DNA of 64,000 bases. It comes from Arion vulgaris. Taxonomy: Eukaryota; Mollusca; Gastropoda; Stylommatophora; Arionidae. Below the pieces are notes generated by a model. It was not told the DNA's origin, made no database searches, and was given only the letters and a program-made list of their open reading frames with translations. The DNA is taken from positions 7,306,893 to 7,370,892 of the forward strand of contig CM036775.1 of assembly GCA_020796225.1 (NCBI GenBank), in the 5' to 3' direction. Below, one piece after another: positions 10,641 through 21,735 of the stretch (positions are counted from its first letter, which is position 1; each line of letters starts with the position of its first letter). The position numbers were made by a program, and so were the translations under genes.

Positions 10641-11260
10641 TCCGACCACATCTACTTAATGATGTCAATGAGTGAGATATTTTAATGGAGGATGGAGGGA
10701 AGTGGCGTAGGTGAGGCTAGCATCCCGCTGTCAGGTGTTCAAAACTTTTTTAAAGGGGGAGAAAGTGGGCAAGATGAGAATAGCATCTCAAGGTCAATAA
10801 GTCGGTGGAGACACTATCAATGAGGGAGGAGTTTTAAACGGAGGATGGAGGGAATTGGTGTAGGTGAAGGTTAGCTCCCCATTATCAAAGTGGGGAGGCC
10901 TTTAAAGTGAGGCCTTTATCTTAACGGAGGGTTGATGAAAGAGGCACATTTAATGTTAGCACTCACATGTCAATAGTTGAGACCTTCCTGTCGGAGGATG
11001 GAGTAAAGTAGCGTAGGTGAGAGCAGCATCTCGCTGAATCACACCTTTTCAAAGGAGGGTGAGGAAAGTGGTATCGATGAGGCTTGTCCCTCAAGGTCAA
11101 CAAGTCGGACTTTGTTAACTCTGGGAGGAGCCACTATCCATGAGTGAGGAGTTCTTAAAAGAGGATGGAGGGAAATGGTGTAGGTGAGGGTAGCATCACG
11201 CTTCCAGAGAATCAAACCTTTCTTAAACAGAGGATATGAGGACATTGGGGTATTTGATGT
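10641..11260. repeat. Irregular purine-rich repeat
   Basis: At least five scattered imperfect copies of GGAGGATGGAGGGAA followed by GTGGCGTAGGTGAGG and AGCATC, with spacing from about 70 to 160 bp. It looks like an old decayed tandem array. Confidence 0.6.
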
Positions 11261-11277
11261 CGTCTATTGTCTATCCC

Positions 11278-11470
11278 TGAGAGCCGCGGTAGCGTAATTG
11301 TTAGTGAACTCGCTTCTCAAGGCTGGTGGTCTGGGTTCAGCTCCCGCAATGTGCGTGGAATTTTCCCGACCGCGACGGCTCTCAGGTCGACCCAGCCTCA
11401 ACTGATTTTCTAGTCACTACTTATACGTTCAGTAGTTTACCATAGCTTTCTGTGTCTGAACGAGAGAAAT
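11278..11470 (+). mobile_element. tRNA-type SINE-C
   Basis: Head TGAGAGCCGCGGTAGCGTAA with box B GGTTCAGCTCC, then a body whose ACCGCGACGGCTCTCA is nearly the reverse complement of the head start. The tail (ACTTATACGTTCAGTAGTTT) is the inverted form of the SINE-D/E tail. A related head is at 50830-50925 (minus). Confidence 0.65.
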
Positions 11471-11639
11471 GTCTAGGAACTCCAGAGCTCATACTCTGGG
11501 AAAGTAAAGGTGGCCGGGGTGATGCTGACCACATCACCCATCGTGTGCCGACGGTCAATGAAAAATACAGGCCTAACACTGTATTGACCTATATACCACG
11601 AGGTATGAAAGGGTTCTTTACTTTTTTTTATTGTCTTTC

Positions 11640-11990
11640 ACAGGTGGTAATGGAATTTTATTGTCCACTCTTACCGATAAGCGTAGGGGTAGAAGCTTTA
11701 ATTTGCGTTCAAGTGCCAGATGAGTCAACCTTGCGTTATATACGTGTTTATGTAGTGTAGTCTTGATATTGTCTATCCATCTTTTGCTTAGACTTCTCTT
11801 CGCTCTAGTACCTGATCTCTTTTATTGTATGCTGTTATTGGTGGTTGGTTGTATTTCATTCTCAATAAATTCCCGAACCACTGCATTTGTTGTCTTTCGA
11901 TGTATTCCGTGCATGAAATATACCCACTCTGCTTCTGATGTCCTAATTTCGGTCTCTATAATTCCTAGTGACCCCCCACAGCCTTGCTCA
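11640..11990 (-). mobile_element. LINE C-terminal fragment (THLALERKLK type)
   Basis: Minus frames contain KRWIDNIKTTLHKH and THLALERKLK. It corresponds to 55900-56350 (minus), where the frame is cleaner and includes GHLMRMEYNQPP and AKGRPRQRWIDN. Confidence 0.7.
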
Positions 11991-12012
11991 AGAATTTCAT
12001 TTTACATGTGAT

Positions 12013-12235
12013 GAGCATTGGCGAGGTGGTTAAGTCGTTTGCCTCTCATAAGGAAGGTTGTGGGTTCAAATCTGGACCGACACGTATGCAATTTCTCTCA
12101 TGAGATATCTAGGACTGTTGCCCGAGCTCCGGAGTTTGTAGGCATTTCTCTCGTTCAGACACAGAAAACTATGGTAAACTACTGAACGTATAAGTGGTGA
12201 CTAGAAAATCAACGACTTGTTTTTATAGTTGATGG
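12013..12235 (+). mobile_element. tRNA-derived SINE-E
   Basis: GGCGAGGTGGTTAAGTCGTT (box A region) and GTGGGTTCAAATC (box B) resemble a Ser/Leu-type tRNA head. The body ends in AAACTACTGAACGTATAAGT and GACTAGAAAATC, the tail shared with SINE-D. The long tail argues against a functional tRNA gene. Confidence 0.75.
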
Positions 12236-12268
12236 CTAAGTCCTGAAAAGAGGTGACACCACGATTTT

Positions 12269-13640
12269 TTATTTTATTTCATGTATTCTTCTTTCTCTTC
12301 TTCGCCCTTCGCCGCTAGGGAAGCATAGGTCCGCAACCAAGGCCTTCCAAGCTAGCCTAACTAAGGCCTTCCAAGCTAGCCTAACCAAGGCCTTCCAAGC
12401 TAGCCTAACCAAGGCCTTCCAAGCTAGCCTAACCAAGGCCTTCCAAGCTAGCCTAACCAAGGCCTTCCAAGCTAGCATAACCAAGGCCTTCCAAGCTAGC
12501 CTAACCAAGGCCTTCCAAGCTAGCCTAACCAAGGCCTTCCAAGCTAGCCTAACCAAGGCCTTCCAAGCTAGCCTAACCAAGGCCTTCCAAGCTAGCCTAA
12601 CCAAGGCCTTCCAAGCTAGCATAACCAAGGCCTTCCAAGCTAGCCTAACCAAGGCCTTCCAAGCTAGCATAACCAAGGCCTTCCAAGCTAGCATAACCAA
12701 GGCCTTCCAAGCTAGCATAACCAAGGCCTTCCAAGCTAGCATAACCAAGGCCTTCCAAGCTAGCCTAACCAAGGCCTTCCAAGCTAGCCTAACCAAGGCC
12801 TTCCAAGCTAGCCTAACCAAGGCCTTCCAAGCTAGCCTAACCAAGGCCTTCCAAGCTAGCATAACCAAGGACTTCCAAGCTAGCCTAACCAAGGCCTTCC
12901 AAGCTAGCATAACCAAGGCCTTCCAAGCTAGCCTAACCAAGGCCTTCCAGCTGCCTCCAAGGCCTTCCAAGCTAGCATAACCAAGGCCTTCCAAGCTAGC
13001 ATAACCAAGGCCTTCCAAGCTAGCCCCAGCCTTCCAAGCTAGCATAACCAAGGCCTTCCAAGTGCCTAACCAAGGCCTTCAAGCTAGCATAACCAAGGCA
13101 TTCCAAGCTACAAAACAAGGCCTTCAAGCTGCATAACAAGGCCTTCAAGCTAGCCTAACCAAGGCCTTCTAAGTTTAGCATAACCAAGGTCTTCAGCTAG
13201 CCTAACCAAGGCCTTCCAAGCTAGCCTAACCAAGGCCTTCCAAGCTAGCCTAACCAAGGCCTTCCAAGCTAGCATAACCAAGGCCTTCCAAGCTAGCCTA
13301 ACCAAGGCCTTCCAAGCTAGCCTAACCAAGGCCATCCAAGCTAGCATAACCAAGGCCTTCCAAGCTAGCCTAACCAAGGCCTTCCAAGCTAGCATAACCA
13401 AGGCCTTCCAAGCTAGCCTAACCAAGGCCTTCCAAGCTAGCCTAACCAAGGCCATCCAAGCTAGCATAACCAAGGCCTTCCAAGCTAGCCTAACCAAGGC
13501 CTTCCAAGCTAGCCTAACCAAGGCCTTCTAAGCTAGCCTAACCAAGGCCTTCCAAGCTAGCCTAACCAAGGCCTTCCAAGCTAGCATAACCAAGGCCTTC
13601 CAAGCTAGCCTAACCAAGGCCTTCTTTTCCAGATCTCTCC
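12269..13640 (-). repeat. 24-bp minisatellite grown inside a LINE ORF
   Basis: Over fifty units of CTAACCAAGGCCTTCCAAGC plus TAGC. On the minus strand the unit is eight codons (LAWKALVR/M), so the LINE frame stays open through the array. Below the array the frame exits into ADLCFPSGEG and above it sits GRPRNTWRWKLETECKKM, exactly the flanks of the motif DRRAWKALVADLCF in the LINE at 20703-21118. Units near 13030-13200 carry many single-base deletions. Confidence 0.93.
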
Positions 13641-13830
13641 ACTCTCTGCACATTTTCTTACATTCCGTCTCCAACTTCCATCTCCAGGTGTTCCTGGGTC
13701 TTCCCCTACCTCTATTAATCTGGGGGTTTCCATCGAAGAGCCTGTCTTGTGATGCTGTTAGAGGGTTTCCTCAGTTTGTGTGTCCTATACATTGCCAACT
13801 TCTGCTTCTTATCTCTTGCTCTATCTGATC
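13640..13830 (-). mobile_element. LINE fragment upstream of the 24-bp array
   Basis: Minus strand reads GRGRPRNTWRWKLETECKKM and REWRDLEK, the part of the AWKALVADLC-type LINE that precedes the expanded motif. Confidence 0.7.
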
Positions 13831-13837
13831 TCCTATT

Positions 13838-14250
13838 TCATGTATTAATTATTAATAATTCCTCTCGTACCGTTATGTTACATAAGGCCTGCAAGTAATT
13901 TCTCCATACCGCTCTATCCTGGGCAACTCGCTCAATCTCCTCCATGGAACTGAGACCGATATTTCCTGACTCTCTCAGCAACGTTCGTTTCAGGGTCTCC
14001 TTAGGTCTTCCTCTCTTTCTTGAACCCTTTGCATCCCACTTCAATGCCTGCTTTGATATTCGTTGATCCTTTCTCCTCAAGGTGTGTCCAACATATCTCC
14101 ATCTTCTCTTTCTTATAACAGTTGTCACTAGTGGTTGACCAGACATTTCTCTGATTTCATCAATTCTCCTTAATTCGTTCATTTTATATTCATGTATTAC
14201 TCTCGGTAAATGGCAGGCCATTTCTGCCGAGACGGACTCTGCCATATTCA
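13838..14250 (-). mobile_element. LINE RT C-terminal fragment (RRWRYVGHTLRR type)
   Basis: A minus frame of 135 codons encodes REMSGQPLVTTVIRKRRWRY, VGHTLRRKDQRISKQALKWD and RKRGRPKETLKRTLLRESGN, ending VAQDRAVWRNYLQALC. It is the C-terminal part of a non-LTR reverse transcriptase, well preserved; a shorter copy is at 44765-45022. Confidence 0.85.
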
Positions 14251-14300
14251 GAAACCAGGTGCCAGAAGGAAGTCAATCCTATGCATTCTAACCTTTTTTT
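14201..14300 (+). mobile_element. SINE2 3' fragment
   Basis: GGCAGGCCATTTCTGCCGAG and AAGTCAATCCTATGCATTC match the 3' half of the SINE2 at 26477-26730. Confidence 0.6.
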
Positions 14301-14599
14301 TAAAAGACCGATGTATGTTTTCTTTGATTTCCTATACTCACATACGCACATATACTTACTCATACACGCACTCACACACTCTAATCATATGTCTGTGAAA
14401 ACACCCATCCCGGAAACAGTTCATCGAAGCCATTAAGTAAATATGTCATTACTGCGCAACTAAGGGATGTTACTGTGAGCAATCAAAGGGTATTAACAGG
14501 TGTTGGTAATATGGTAAACACATTATGGCAATAAAATTGCAGAAAGAAATACATTTGATATCAGAGATTTCAGTTTCGGATATATTACTTCATTTTCTT

Positions 14600-15165
14600 C
14601 TTCTTCTTTCACTATTTACTTCTTTATAGAAGTGTTGAGAGGTGGGAGTGTAGTGATCTTGTGTGTGCTTATTCTAAAGCACTTTGTAAGCTGATATTCA
14701 TTTTCTTAACCCTTTAGCTGCTAAGGACGTATATATACGTTTTCCCAATCACTTCTAAAGACGCATTAACACGTCAGTTATTATCTCTCCTCTTTGGGCT
14801 AAAGACGTGTTAACACGTTATACATTGCTACTGTCACTGCTATAGGTGTACGTTCATGTTTGTGACCTAGAAACAAAGAGTAGCTATTTTTAGCTCAGCT
14901 TTCAGAAAGTATGTAGCAGCGAAAGGGTTAAGGCTGTTCTTGATGCCGTCACTCCATCTTTTGCATGGTTTTCCTCTTGCTCTGTACTCCTTATACTTTT
15001 TCTGTGGTAGGCGATTCCAAGACATTCTTGTCAAGGAGTCCAAACCATTTCATCTGTTGTTCTTTTATGAATTTCATGACTAGTTTCACATTCAGTCTTC
15101 TTCTGATTTCTTCCTTTCTAATTTTGTCTCTTATTGTCACACCTGCATCTATTCTAAGACACCTC
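14600..15165 (-). mobile_element. LINE C-terminal fragment interrupted by a MITE
   Basis: Minus frames contain MRCLRIDAGVTIRDKI, KEEIRRRLNVKLVMKFIKEQ, QMKWFG and KRWSDGIKNSL. The reading stops at the TTAA where the MITE (14710-14927) entered and continues in 14600-14705. Its EMRCLR segment is the start of the 52-bp array next to it. Confidence 0.75.
14710..14927. mobile_element. piggyBac-like MITE, copy 1
   Basis: Ends read CCCTTTAGCTGCTAAGGACG and (inverted) CCCTTTCGCTGCTAC, flanked by TTAA on both sides (14706-14709, 14928-14931). Interior palindromes such as GTGTTAACAC recur in all copies. The TTAA target and CCC ends are typical of piggyBac relatives. It sits in a minus-strand LINE whose sequence resumes on the other side. 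Confidence 0.88.
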
Positions 15166-16730
15166 ATTTCTAACTTTGTCTCTTATTATCACACCTGCAG
15201 CTCTTCTAAGATACCTCATTTCTAACTTTGTCTCTTATTATCACACCTACAGCTCTTCTAAGATACCTCATTTCTAACTTTGTCTCTTATTGTCACACCT
15301 GCAGCTCTTCTAAGATACCTCATTTGTAACTTTGTCTCTTATTGTCACACCTGCAGCTCTTCTAAGACACCTCATTTCTAACTGTGTCTCTTATTATCAC
15401 ACCTGCAGCTCTTCTAAGATACCTCATTTCTAACTTTGTCTCTTATTATCACACCTGCAGCTCTTCTAAGATACCTCATTTCTAACTTTGTCTCTTATTA
15501 TCACACCTGCAGCTCTTCTAAGATACCTCATTTCTAACTTTGTCTCTTATTGTCACACCTGCAGCTCTTCTAAGATAAATCATTTCTAACTTTGTCTCTT
15601 ATTGTCACACCTGCAGCTCTTCTAAGATACATCATTTCTAACTTTGTCTCTTATTGTCACACCTACAGCTCTTCTAAGATACCTCATTTCTAATGTTGTC
15701 TCTTATTATCACACCTACAGCTCTTCTAAGATACCTCATTTCTAACTTTGTCTCTTATTATCACACTTGCAGCTCTTCTAAGACACCTCATTTATAACTT
15801 TGTCTCTTATTATCACACCTGCAGCTCTTCTAAGACACCTCATTTCTAACTTTGTCTCTTATTGTCACACCTGCAGCTCTTCTAAGACACCTCATTTCTA
15901 ACTTTGTCTCTTATTGTCACACCTGCAGCTCTTCTAAGATACCTCATTTCTAACTTTGTCTCTTATTATCACACCTGCAGCTCTTCTAAGATACCTCATT
16001 TCTAACTTTGTCTCTTATTATCACACCTGCAGCTCTTCTAAGATAAATCATTTCTAACTTTGTCTCGTATTGTCACACCTGCAGCTCTTCTAAGATACCT
16101 CATTTTTAACTTTGTCTCTTATTGTCACACCTGCAGCTCTTCTAAGACACCTCATTTCTAACTTTGTCTCTTATTATCACACCTGCAGCTCTTCTAAGAC
16201 ACCTCATTTCTAACTTTGTCTCTTATTATCACACCTGCAGCTCTTCTAAGATACCTCATTTCTAACTTTGTCTCTTATTGTCACACCTGCAGCTCTTCTA
16301 AGACACCTCATTTCTAACTTTGTCTCTTATTATCACACCTGCAGCTCTTCTAAGATACCTCATTTCTAACTTTGTCTCTTATTGTCACACCTGCAGCTCT
16401 TCTAAGACACCTCATTTCTAACTTTGTCTCTTATTATCACACCTGCAGCTCTTCTAAGATACCTCATTTCTAACTTTGTCTCTTATTGTCACACCTGCAG
16501 CTCTTCTAAGATACCTCATTTCTAACTTTGTCTCTTATTGTCACACCTGCAGCTCTTCTAAGATACCTCATTTCTAACGTTGTCTCTTATTGTCACACCT
16601 GCAGCTCTTCTAAGACACCTCATTTCTAACTTTGTCTCTTATTGTCACACCTGCAGCTCTTCTAAGATACCTCATTTCTAACTTTGTCTCTTATTGTCAC
16701 ACCTACAGCTCTTCTAAGATACCTCGTCTC
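15163..16730 (-). repeat. 52-bp minisatellite derived from LINE coding sequence
   Basis: About thirty units (plus strand CTCATTTCTAACTTTGTCTC, then TTATTGTCACACCTGCAGCT and CTTCTAAGATAC). Translated on the minus strand one unit reads EMRYLRRAAGVTIRDKV, the LINE segment present once in the flanking element. 52 is not a multiple of three, so the frame changes each unit and no long ORF runs through. Confidence 0.93.
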
Positions 16731-16734
16731 CATC

Positions 16735-17240
16735 GTTATGAGTTTCCGCTCATTAGATGCTGTTATTGGCCATGTTTGACACTGGTAACATAGTGTTGAC
16801 CAGAAATTTTTTTTATAAGGGAACAGCTGTTCTAAGACACCTCATCTCTGTCATTATGATTTACCGCTCATTAGCTGCTGTTATTGGTTATTGGTTACTA
16901 AACTGACGTCATTGCACTCCGGGCAGACCCATAGGTGCTCAGTCTCCCCAACAGATATCGAAGAGTATGCATACTGATGGTTCCTGATGGTAGCTGCTGT
17001 TATTGGCCATGTTTGACACTTGTAACATAGTTTTGGCCAAAAAATGGTTCTTATGAGTTTTTAGCGGTATCTCTTTATGTGACAACATTGATGTTAACTG
17101 CCCCAGTACCTGGTTAGCTTTTGTGCATCGATTGCTGATTTCCTTATCGATACTTCCGTTTGCAGAAAAAATTGCCCCGAAGTATTTGGTTCCATTAGTT
17201 TGTTTTATTTCTTTGTTCTGGAGTTTTGTCAGGTTTTCTG
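16735..17240 (-). mobile_element. LINE remnant beyond the 52-bp array
   Basis: It holds diverged copies of the array end and LINE-like segments, with a 103-bp insertion at 16888-16990. The coding frame is badly broken. Confidence 0.5.
16888..16990 (-). mobile_element. About 100-bp element, LINE-tail-like, with 16-bp target duplication
   Basis: Flanked by TAGCTGCTGTTATTGG at 16872-16887 and 16991-17006. On the minus strand it starts CCATCAGGAACCATCAGT, contains GTCTGCCCGGAGTGCAATGA and ends in repeated AACCAAT. Close relatives are at 52584-52681 and about 55691-55785. Confidence 0.75.
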
Positions 17241-17299
17241 AACATTAAGTCAAATATTGAGTTTCTTACAAAGGTGTAAATAAATACAGCAAACAAAAG

Positions 17300-17990
17300 T
17301 GCTACACAAGGAAGCGAAATGTTGGATTTCTTACAGAGGTATAAGCAGATATATCGAGCTGTCGTGCTCCCAGTCATTCTTCACGCATGCGAAACTTGGA
17401 CTGTATATCAGAGACATGCAATGAAGCTAAACCACTTTCATACAGTCTGCCTTAGAAAAATAATGAACATCAAATGGCAGGATATGATTATAGAAACAGA
17501 GGTCCTAAAAAGAGCTGCTCTCCCCAGCATCTATACAATCTTGATGCAGTCCCAGACACGTGGGCAGGACATGTGGCTCGAATGCCAGATTGCAGAATAC
17601 CCAAACGACTCTTTTATGGTGAGCTGCGGTAAACGCTCACAGGGTGGTCAGAAAAAGCGATTCAAAGATACATTCAAGCACTCGATGAAATCCGTTGGCA
17701 TAGCTGTCAAGAACTGGGAGAATGTTGCTCAAGACAGATCATTCTGGCGCACACTTCTTCAACAAGGTTCCTGGGCCCGCGAGGCAGGTAGAACAGCACG
17801 GATGGAACAAAAACCTCAAAATAGAAAGGCAGTAAAACTCCTCACAAGTGCAATTAACTATATTCATTAAATTCACAAGTGCAATTACATTGCCCACACT
17901 GTACATGAACATTTCAAGCCCGTATCGGGCTCACTAGTCATCTACGCACACACAGACAAACATAACGCAACTACATTCCTTTGGATGAAA
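17300..17990 (+). mobile_element. RTE-like LINE: RT C-terminus plus broken zinc finger
   Basis: An open frame (17319-17870) encodes VVLPVILHACETWTVYQRHA, then CLRKIMNIKWQD, LKRAALPSIYTILMQ, GGQKKRFKDTFKHSMKSVGI and QDRSFWRTLLQQG. This is the thumb/connection end of a non-LTR reverse transcriptase. The finger region after 17870 is frameshifted. Copies: 21735-21985, 28640-28990 and 63805-64000. Confidence 0.85.
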
Positions 17991-17999
17991 ATTTGTATG

Positions 18000-18240
18000 G
18001 TCATCATCACCCGTGATGGACGAGCATCATAAGCAGATACCAGTGGGGAGGAAGAGACGATGGAGATCGATAATACACACATTGAGAAGACGGAAAGCAT
18101 TGCAAGACAGGGATTATTTTGAACCCTCCAGGAAAGAGGAGTAGGGGAAGGCACATAAATACATTGATCTGAGATGGCAGCAAATACCAGAGACAGAGAT
18201 TTGTGGAGATCCATGATCGCCTACGTCAGCCGACACGGCA
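18000..18240 (+). mobile_element. LINE C-terminal fragment (RDLWRSMIAY type)
   Basis: Frames contain RRWRSI, HTLRR and RDLWRSMIAYVSRHGI, ending in GATGATGATGAT. Same type as 41880-42120. Confidence 0.65.
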
Positions 18241-18499
18241 TCTGATGATGATGATGATCTACGAAAAATTATTCCGTTATATTTCCAACACCGAAAATTC
18301 AAATTTTTGTGAAACATAATTATATTAAAAAGTGTTTGCCGGAAGTAAAACACGAGAAGGTTCGGAAAGTTAACTGCGGACTATGTTAAATTCTACACTT
18401 TTTCCACTCACTTACCTTTCCGCCCTCGCTCTCTAGCTCGTGCACTTTGAAACTATTTGCATGAAGTCAGAATCGTGTTCTGAAGTTAATGAAGAAACG

Positions 18500-18790
18500 G
18501 ATAGATGTAGTGCAGTTGTTGGAAGATTTTATGGCATCCTGCGGCAAAGTATACAGGTTACAGAAAGATAGTACAAGCCAGTGGCGGCGGAAAAATCATG
18601 GTTATTTGAGTATTTACTATTATTTGTCTATTCCGGGAAGTTATCCATTCGATTTTTGGTGGGGCCGGTCCCCACTGGCCCTTAATGACGTGCCGCCTCT
18701 AGTACAAGCTGATGGAAGATTTGATGGCATCCTGCGGCAAAGTATACAAGTGACAGAAAGATAGCACAAGCTGATGGAAGATTTCGCGTG
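18500..18790. repeat. Short tandem duplication split by a MITE
   Basis: The segment GATTTTATGGCATCCTGCGG and CAAAGTATACAGGTTACAGA occurs twice (18525-18578 and 18718-18768), with a third partial start. The hAT-type MITE sits between the copies. Confidence 0.7.
18579..18701. mobile_element. hAT-type MITE, 123 bp
   Basis: Perfect 8-bp duplication GTACAAGC (18571-18578 and 18702-18709). The left end is CAGTGGCGGC; the right end has mutated to GCCGCCTCTA. Confidence 0.88.
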
Positions 18791-18794
18791 TGTG

Positions 18795-19330
18795 TTGCTG
18801 GAGCTTGCAATGGGAGCAATGAATAGTACCACTGCGACCTAATAGGCATTTTGTATGAGGCGATTCAGGTAGGGACCTAGGAAAGCTACCTTTGCATATA
18901 AAAAACGTTGGAAAAATCGGATGTGCTGGCCTACCTGTAGGCGTATTACTAGCACAGCGTACAATCGCTTATAAGCTCGGATCTCATACTTTCTCTTCTT
19001 CCAACTCTCAATAGCAACCACTTGTTAACCACTCTGTGTGATTTGTACGTAATCTGAGCCTAAGAGCGTTCGTAAGTTGTGCCAGTTATGCGCCTACAAG
19101 TAGGTAAGCGCATCCGATTTCCGCGATGCTTTTTACTTACTAGTGTAGCTTCCCTATGCCATAAATCAGTCGCCTCATATGACATGTCTTGTAGCTCGCA
19201 GTGGTACTGTTCTTTGTTTCAATTGCTAGCCCCGATACCTACGAGCGGATCCCATTAAATCACAAAGAATGGTTTAACAAGTGATCGATATGGAACATTC
19301 GAAGAAGAGGAAAAGAAAGAAATAAGGAAG
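18795..19330. mobile_element. Inverted SINE-A copies
   Basis: A plus-strand copy (18795-18975) is followed by a minus-strand copy (18975-19245) and a plus-strand tail (19245-19325). Core motifs CGGATGTGCTGGCC and its reverse are clear. Such a foldback arrangement could come from one SINE inserting into another. Confidence 0.75.
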
Positions 19331-19867
19331 GAATTCTTTTTTCGAAATTAACCATTCTTCTTAAAAGCCGATATATCGGCTCGGAGTTTTTTTTTTTAAT
19401 GAGGCAAAGTCAGTTAGTATACTCGCTAATCCCAGTCTACATTACAAAGTAAATGCGTTCAGAGTTTTTAAAAATGTGCAGATCGAAAAGGTTAAATCTA
19501 TCCTGTGTTACTAAATTTAAATGTTGGCATAATCCAAGAAGAGAAAACAAAGTAGAGAGACATGTAGAATGGTTTCAATTTATTTCATCTTTATTTATGT
19601 CTGTATCTTTATCTAATTTCAGAGAAATAAATCTGAGGGAAAACATTCAACTTTTCTCACTAGTGTCAAGGAAACGGGCGGGAAGGTAGGCACGGGGCTT
19701 TACAACTTGTACACAGGTGAAAATTAATAACAGGTGTGCTACAATATTTCATAAACAGGGAAACTAAAGTAAACAATAATTTATTTTAAAGATCATGAAA
19801 GATTTTTTTTTAAAAATAAACCGACGTTTCGACTAAATGATTTTAATCAAGGTAATCGACTGTGTGT
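19331..19867. other. Intron spacer, no gene seen
   Basis: AT-rich. CCGACGTTTCGACTAAATGA near 19822 recalls a Penelope end motif but is too short to call. Confidence 0.4.
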
Positions 19868-20110
19868 TGACGTGGTCTACAAGGGAAGCAAAGAATAGTT
19901 ATACTGGAACCTACAAAGCATGTCGTATAAGGCAACTGAGGTGGGGGTCTAGGAAGCTACCCTAGTAAATAAAACTCGACGCAGAAATCGGATGTGCTTG
20001 CCTACTTGTACAAGCATAACTGGCACAACGCACGGTGGTTCTTAGGCTAAGATCACATACAAATCACAAAGGGCAATTAACAAGGGGTCGGTATGGAGCG
20101 TTTGAGGATG
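19868..20110 (+). mobile_element. SINE-A copy
   Basis: Matches SINE-A through AAGCAAAGAATAGTTATACT, GCATGTCGTATAAGGC, CGGATGTGCTTGCC and GGTCGGTATGGAGCG. Confidence 0.78.
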
Positions 20111-20374
20111 ACTCAAGGTAACAGGCATATATACAAGTTATTAAGTCAGTTTATTAATGAGTGGCAAATACGAGGAACCATAAAAAGAGAATATCAGGTT
20201 TTTAACAGAACTCGTCCACTCGTTATGAATCCAGCGAAATCAGGTGTAGATCTTATATAGTCATTCTTAGTGACTTTTGCTTGGAGGCTTGCTTTCCATA
20301 TCACTGTGGACAACGTCATTGTAGCATCGACAGGAAATCTTTGATTGTGAGTTCTTTCTAGATAGATCTATTTG

Positions 20375-20622
20375 TTCTCTTTTCTGTAAATGATTTACGA
20401 CGTACTCTTCTGTAAATGATTTACGACGTACTCTTCTGTAAATGATTTACGATGTACTCTTCTGTAAATGATTTACGACGTATCTTCTATAAATGATTTA
20501 CGATGTACTCTCGTAAATGATTTACGACGTATTCTTCTGTAAATGATTTACGATGTACTCTTCTGTAAATGATTTACGACGTATTCTTCTGTAAATGATT
20601 TACGATGTACTCTTCTGTAACA
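20375..20622. repeat. 26-bp minisatellite, about nine copies
   Basis: Unit CTCTTCTGTAAATGATTTAC plus GAYGTA. GTAAATGATTTAC is an internal palindrome. Confidence 0.9.
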
Positions 20623-20634
20623 TTTATTTTCTAC

Positions 20635-21295
20635 TTTCCTCTTCGTCTGCTTTGAACGCTCCATATCGACTTGTTCCCCTCTTTGTGATCTGTATGTGAT
20701 CCATATGGAGCAAGACATGGAGAACAACTAAGGTGAACACCAAAATGTTGCAGACATTCATCAATAGATGACTACGCAGGATACTCCATCTGAGATGGTA
20801 CGACAGGACCACAAACAGAGAACTGTGGGATAGGGCAGGACAACGGCAGGTGGAACAGGAGATAATGAGCAGAAGGTGGAGATGGATAGGACACACACTG
20901 AGGAAACCCTTGACAGCATCGTGAGACAGGCTCTCCGATGGAACCCCCAGGGTAATAGAAGTAAGGAAGATACAGAAACACCTGGAGACAGGAGTTAGAG
21001 ATGGAATGCAAGAGGAGGGGAGACAGTGGCGAGATCTGGAAAGGATGGCCTTGGATAGGCGGGCTTGGAAGGCCTTGGTTGCGGACCTATGCTTCCCTAG
21101 GGGCGAAGGGTGAAGAAGATGTGATCCAAGCCTAAGAGCGAGTGTACGTTGTGCCAGTTATGCGCCTACAAGTAGGAAAACACATCCGATTACTGCTACG
21201 CTTCCTCCTACCTCAGTCGACTCTTACGACATGCCTTGTAGGTCGCAGTGTTACTATTCTTTGCTCCCAATGTAAGACCCGGCAACACACGAGCA
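20635..21295 (-). mobile_element. SINE-A copy split by a LINE insertion
   Basis: The 3' end (CTTCGTCTGCTTTGAACGCT) is at 20635-20702 and the rest at 21119-21295. A direct repeat ATGTGATCC (20694-20702 and 21119-21127) marks the LINE at 20703-21118. Confidence 0.82.
20703..21118 (+). mobile_element. LINE RT C-terminal fragment (AWKALVADLC type)
   Basis: Frames read ETWRTTKVNTKMLQTFINRC, then IMSRRWRWIGHTLRK and WRDLERMALDRRAWKALVAD plus LCFPRGEG. One or two frameshifts break it. It has a 9-bp target duplication and ends in GGGTGAAGAAG. It gives the unexpanded form of the motif amplified at 12.3-13.6 kb: GGCCTTGG occurs at 21047 and 21071, 24 bp apart. Confidence 0.85.
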
Positions 21296-21394
21296 ACTTA
21301 TATTCAAAAACACATTTATGTTTCGTCACTAACTTGTTTAGTGTCCATGTTACACATCCATATACCCATATTCTGATCTTTGTTTTTCCATCAC

Positions 21395-21735
21395 TTCTAT
21401 TCTATACTGTTTTACTATCACTCTATTCTATACTGTTTTACTAGACCCATTACATCACCATCTATACTTTTTACTAACTCATTCTATCTGTTTACTAACT
21501 TTGTTTAGTGTTTTACTATCACTTCTATTCTATACGTTTTACTATCACTTATTCTATACTGTTTTACTATCACTCTATTCTATACTGTTTTACTATCACT
21601 TCTATTCTATACTGTTTTACTATCACTTCTATTCTATACTGTTTTACTATCACTTCTATTCTATACTGTTTTACTATCACTTCTATTCTATACTGTTTTA
21701 CTATCACTTCTATTCTATACTGTTTTTGATTGTAT
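21395..21735. repeat. 27-bp minisatellite
   Basis: Unit TTCTATTCTATACTGTTTTA plus CTATCAC, about eleven copies. The first part has irregular units with small deletions. Nine-codon periodic open frames arise from it and are not genes. Confidence 0.9.

Noticed and set aside
12269..13051. 260-codon repetitive ORF as a possible repeat-protein gene
   Set aside because: It is a LINE fragment expanded by an in-frame 24-bp repeat; flanks are LINE sequence and there is no gene context.
15163..16730. Array that could be taken for CRISPR
   Set aside because: Units are contiguous with no unique spacers, no cas genes are present, and the genome is eukaryotic. The same holds for the arrays at 12.3, 39.7 and 57.9 kb.
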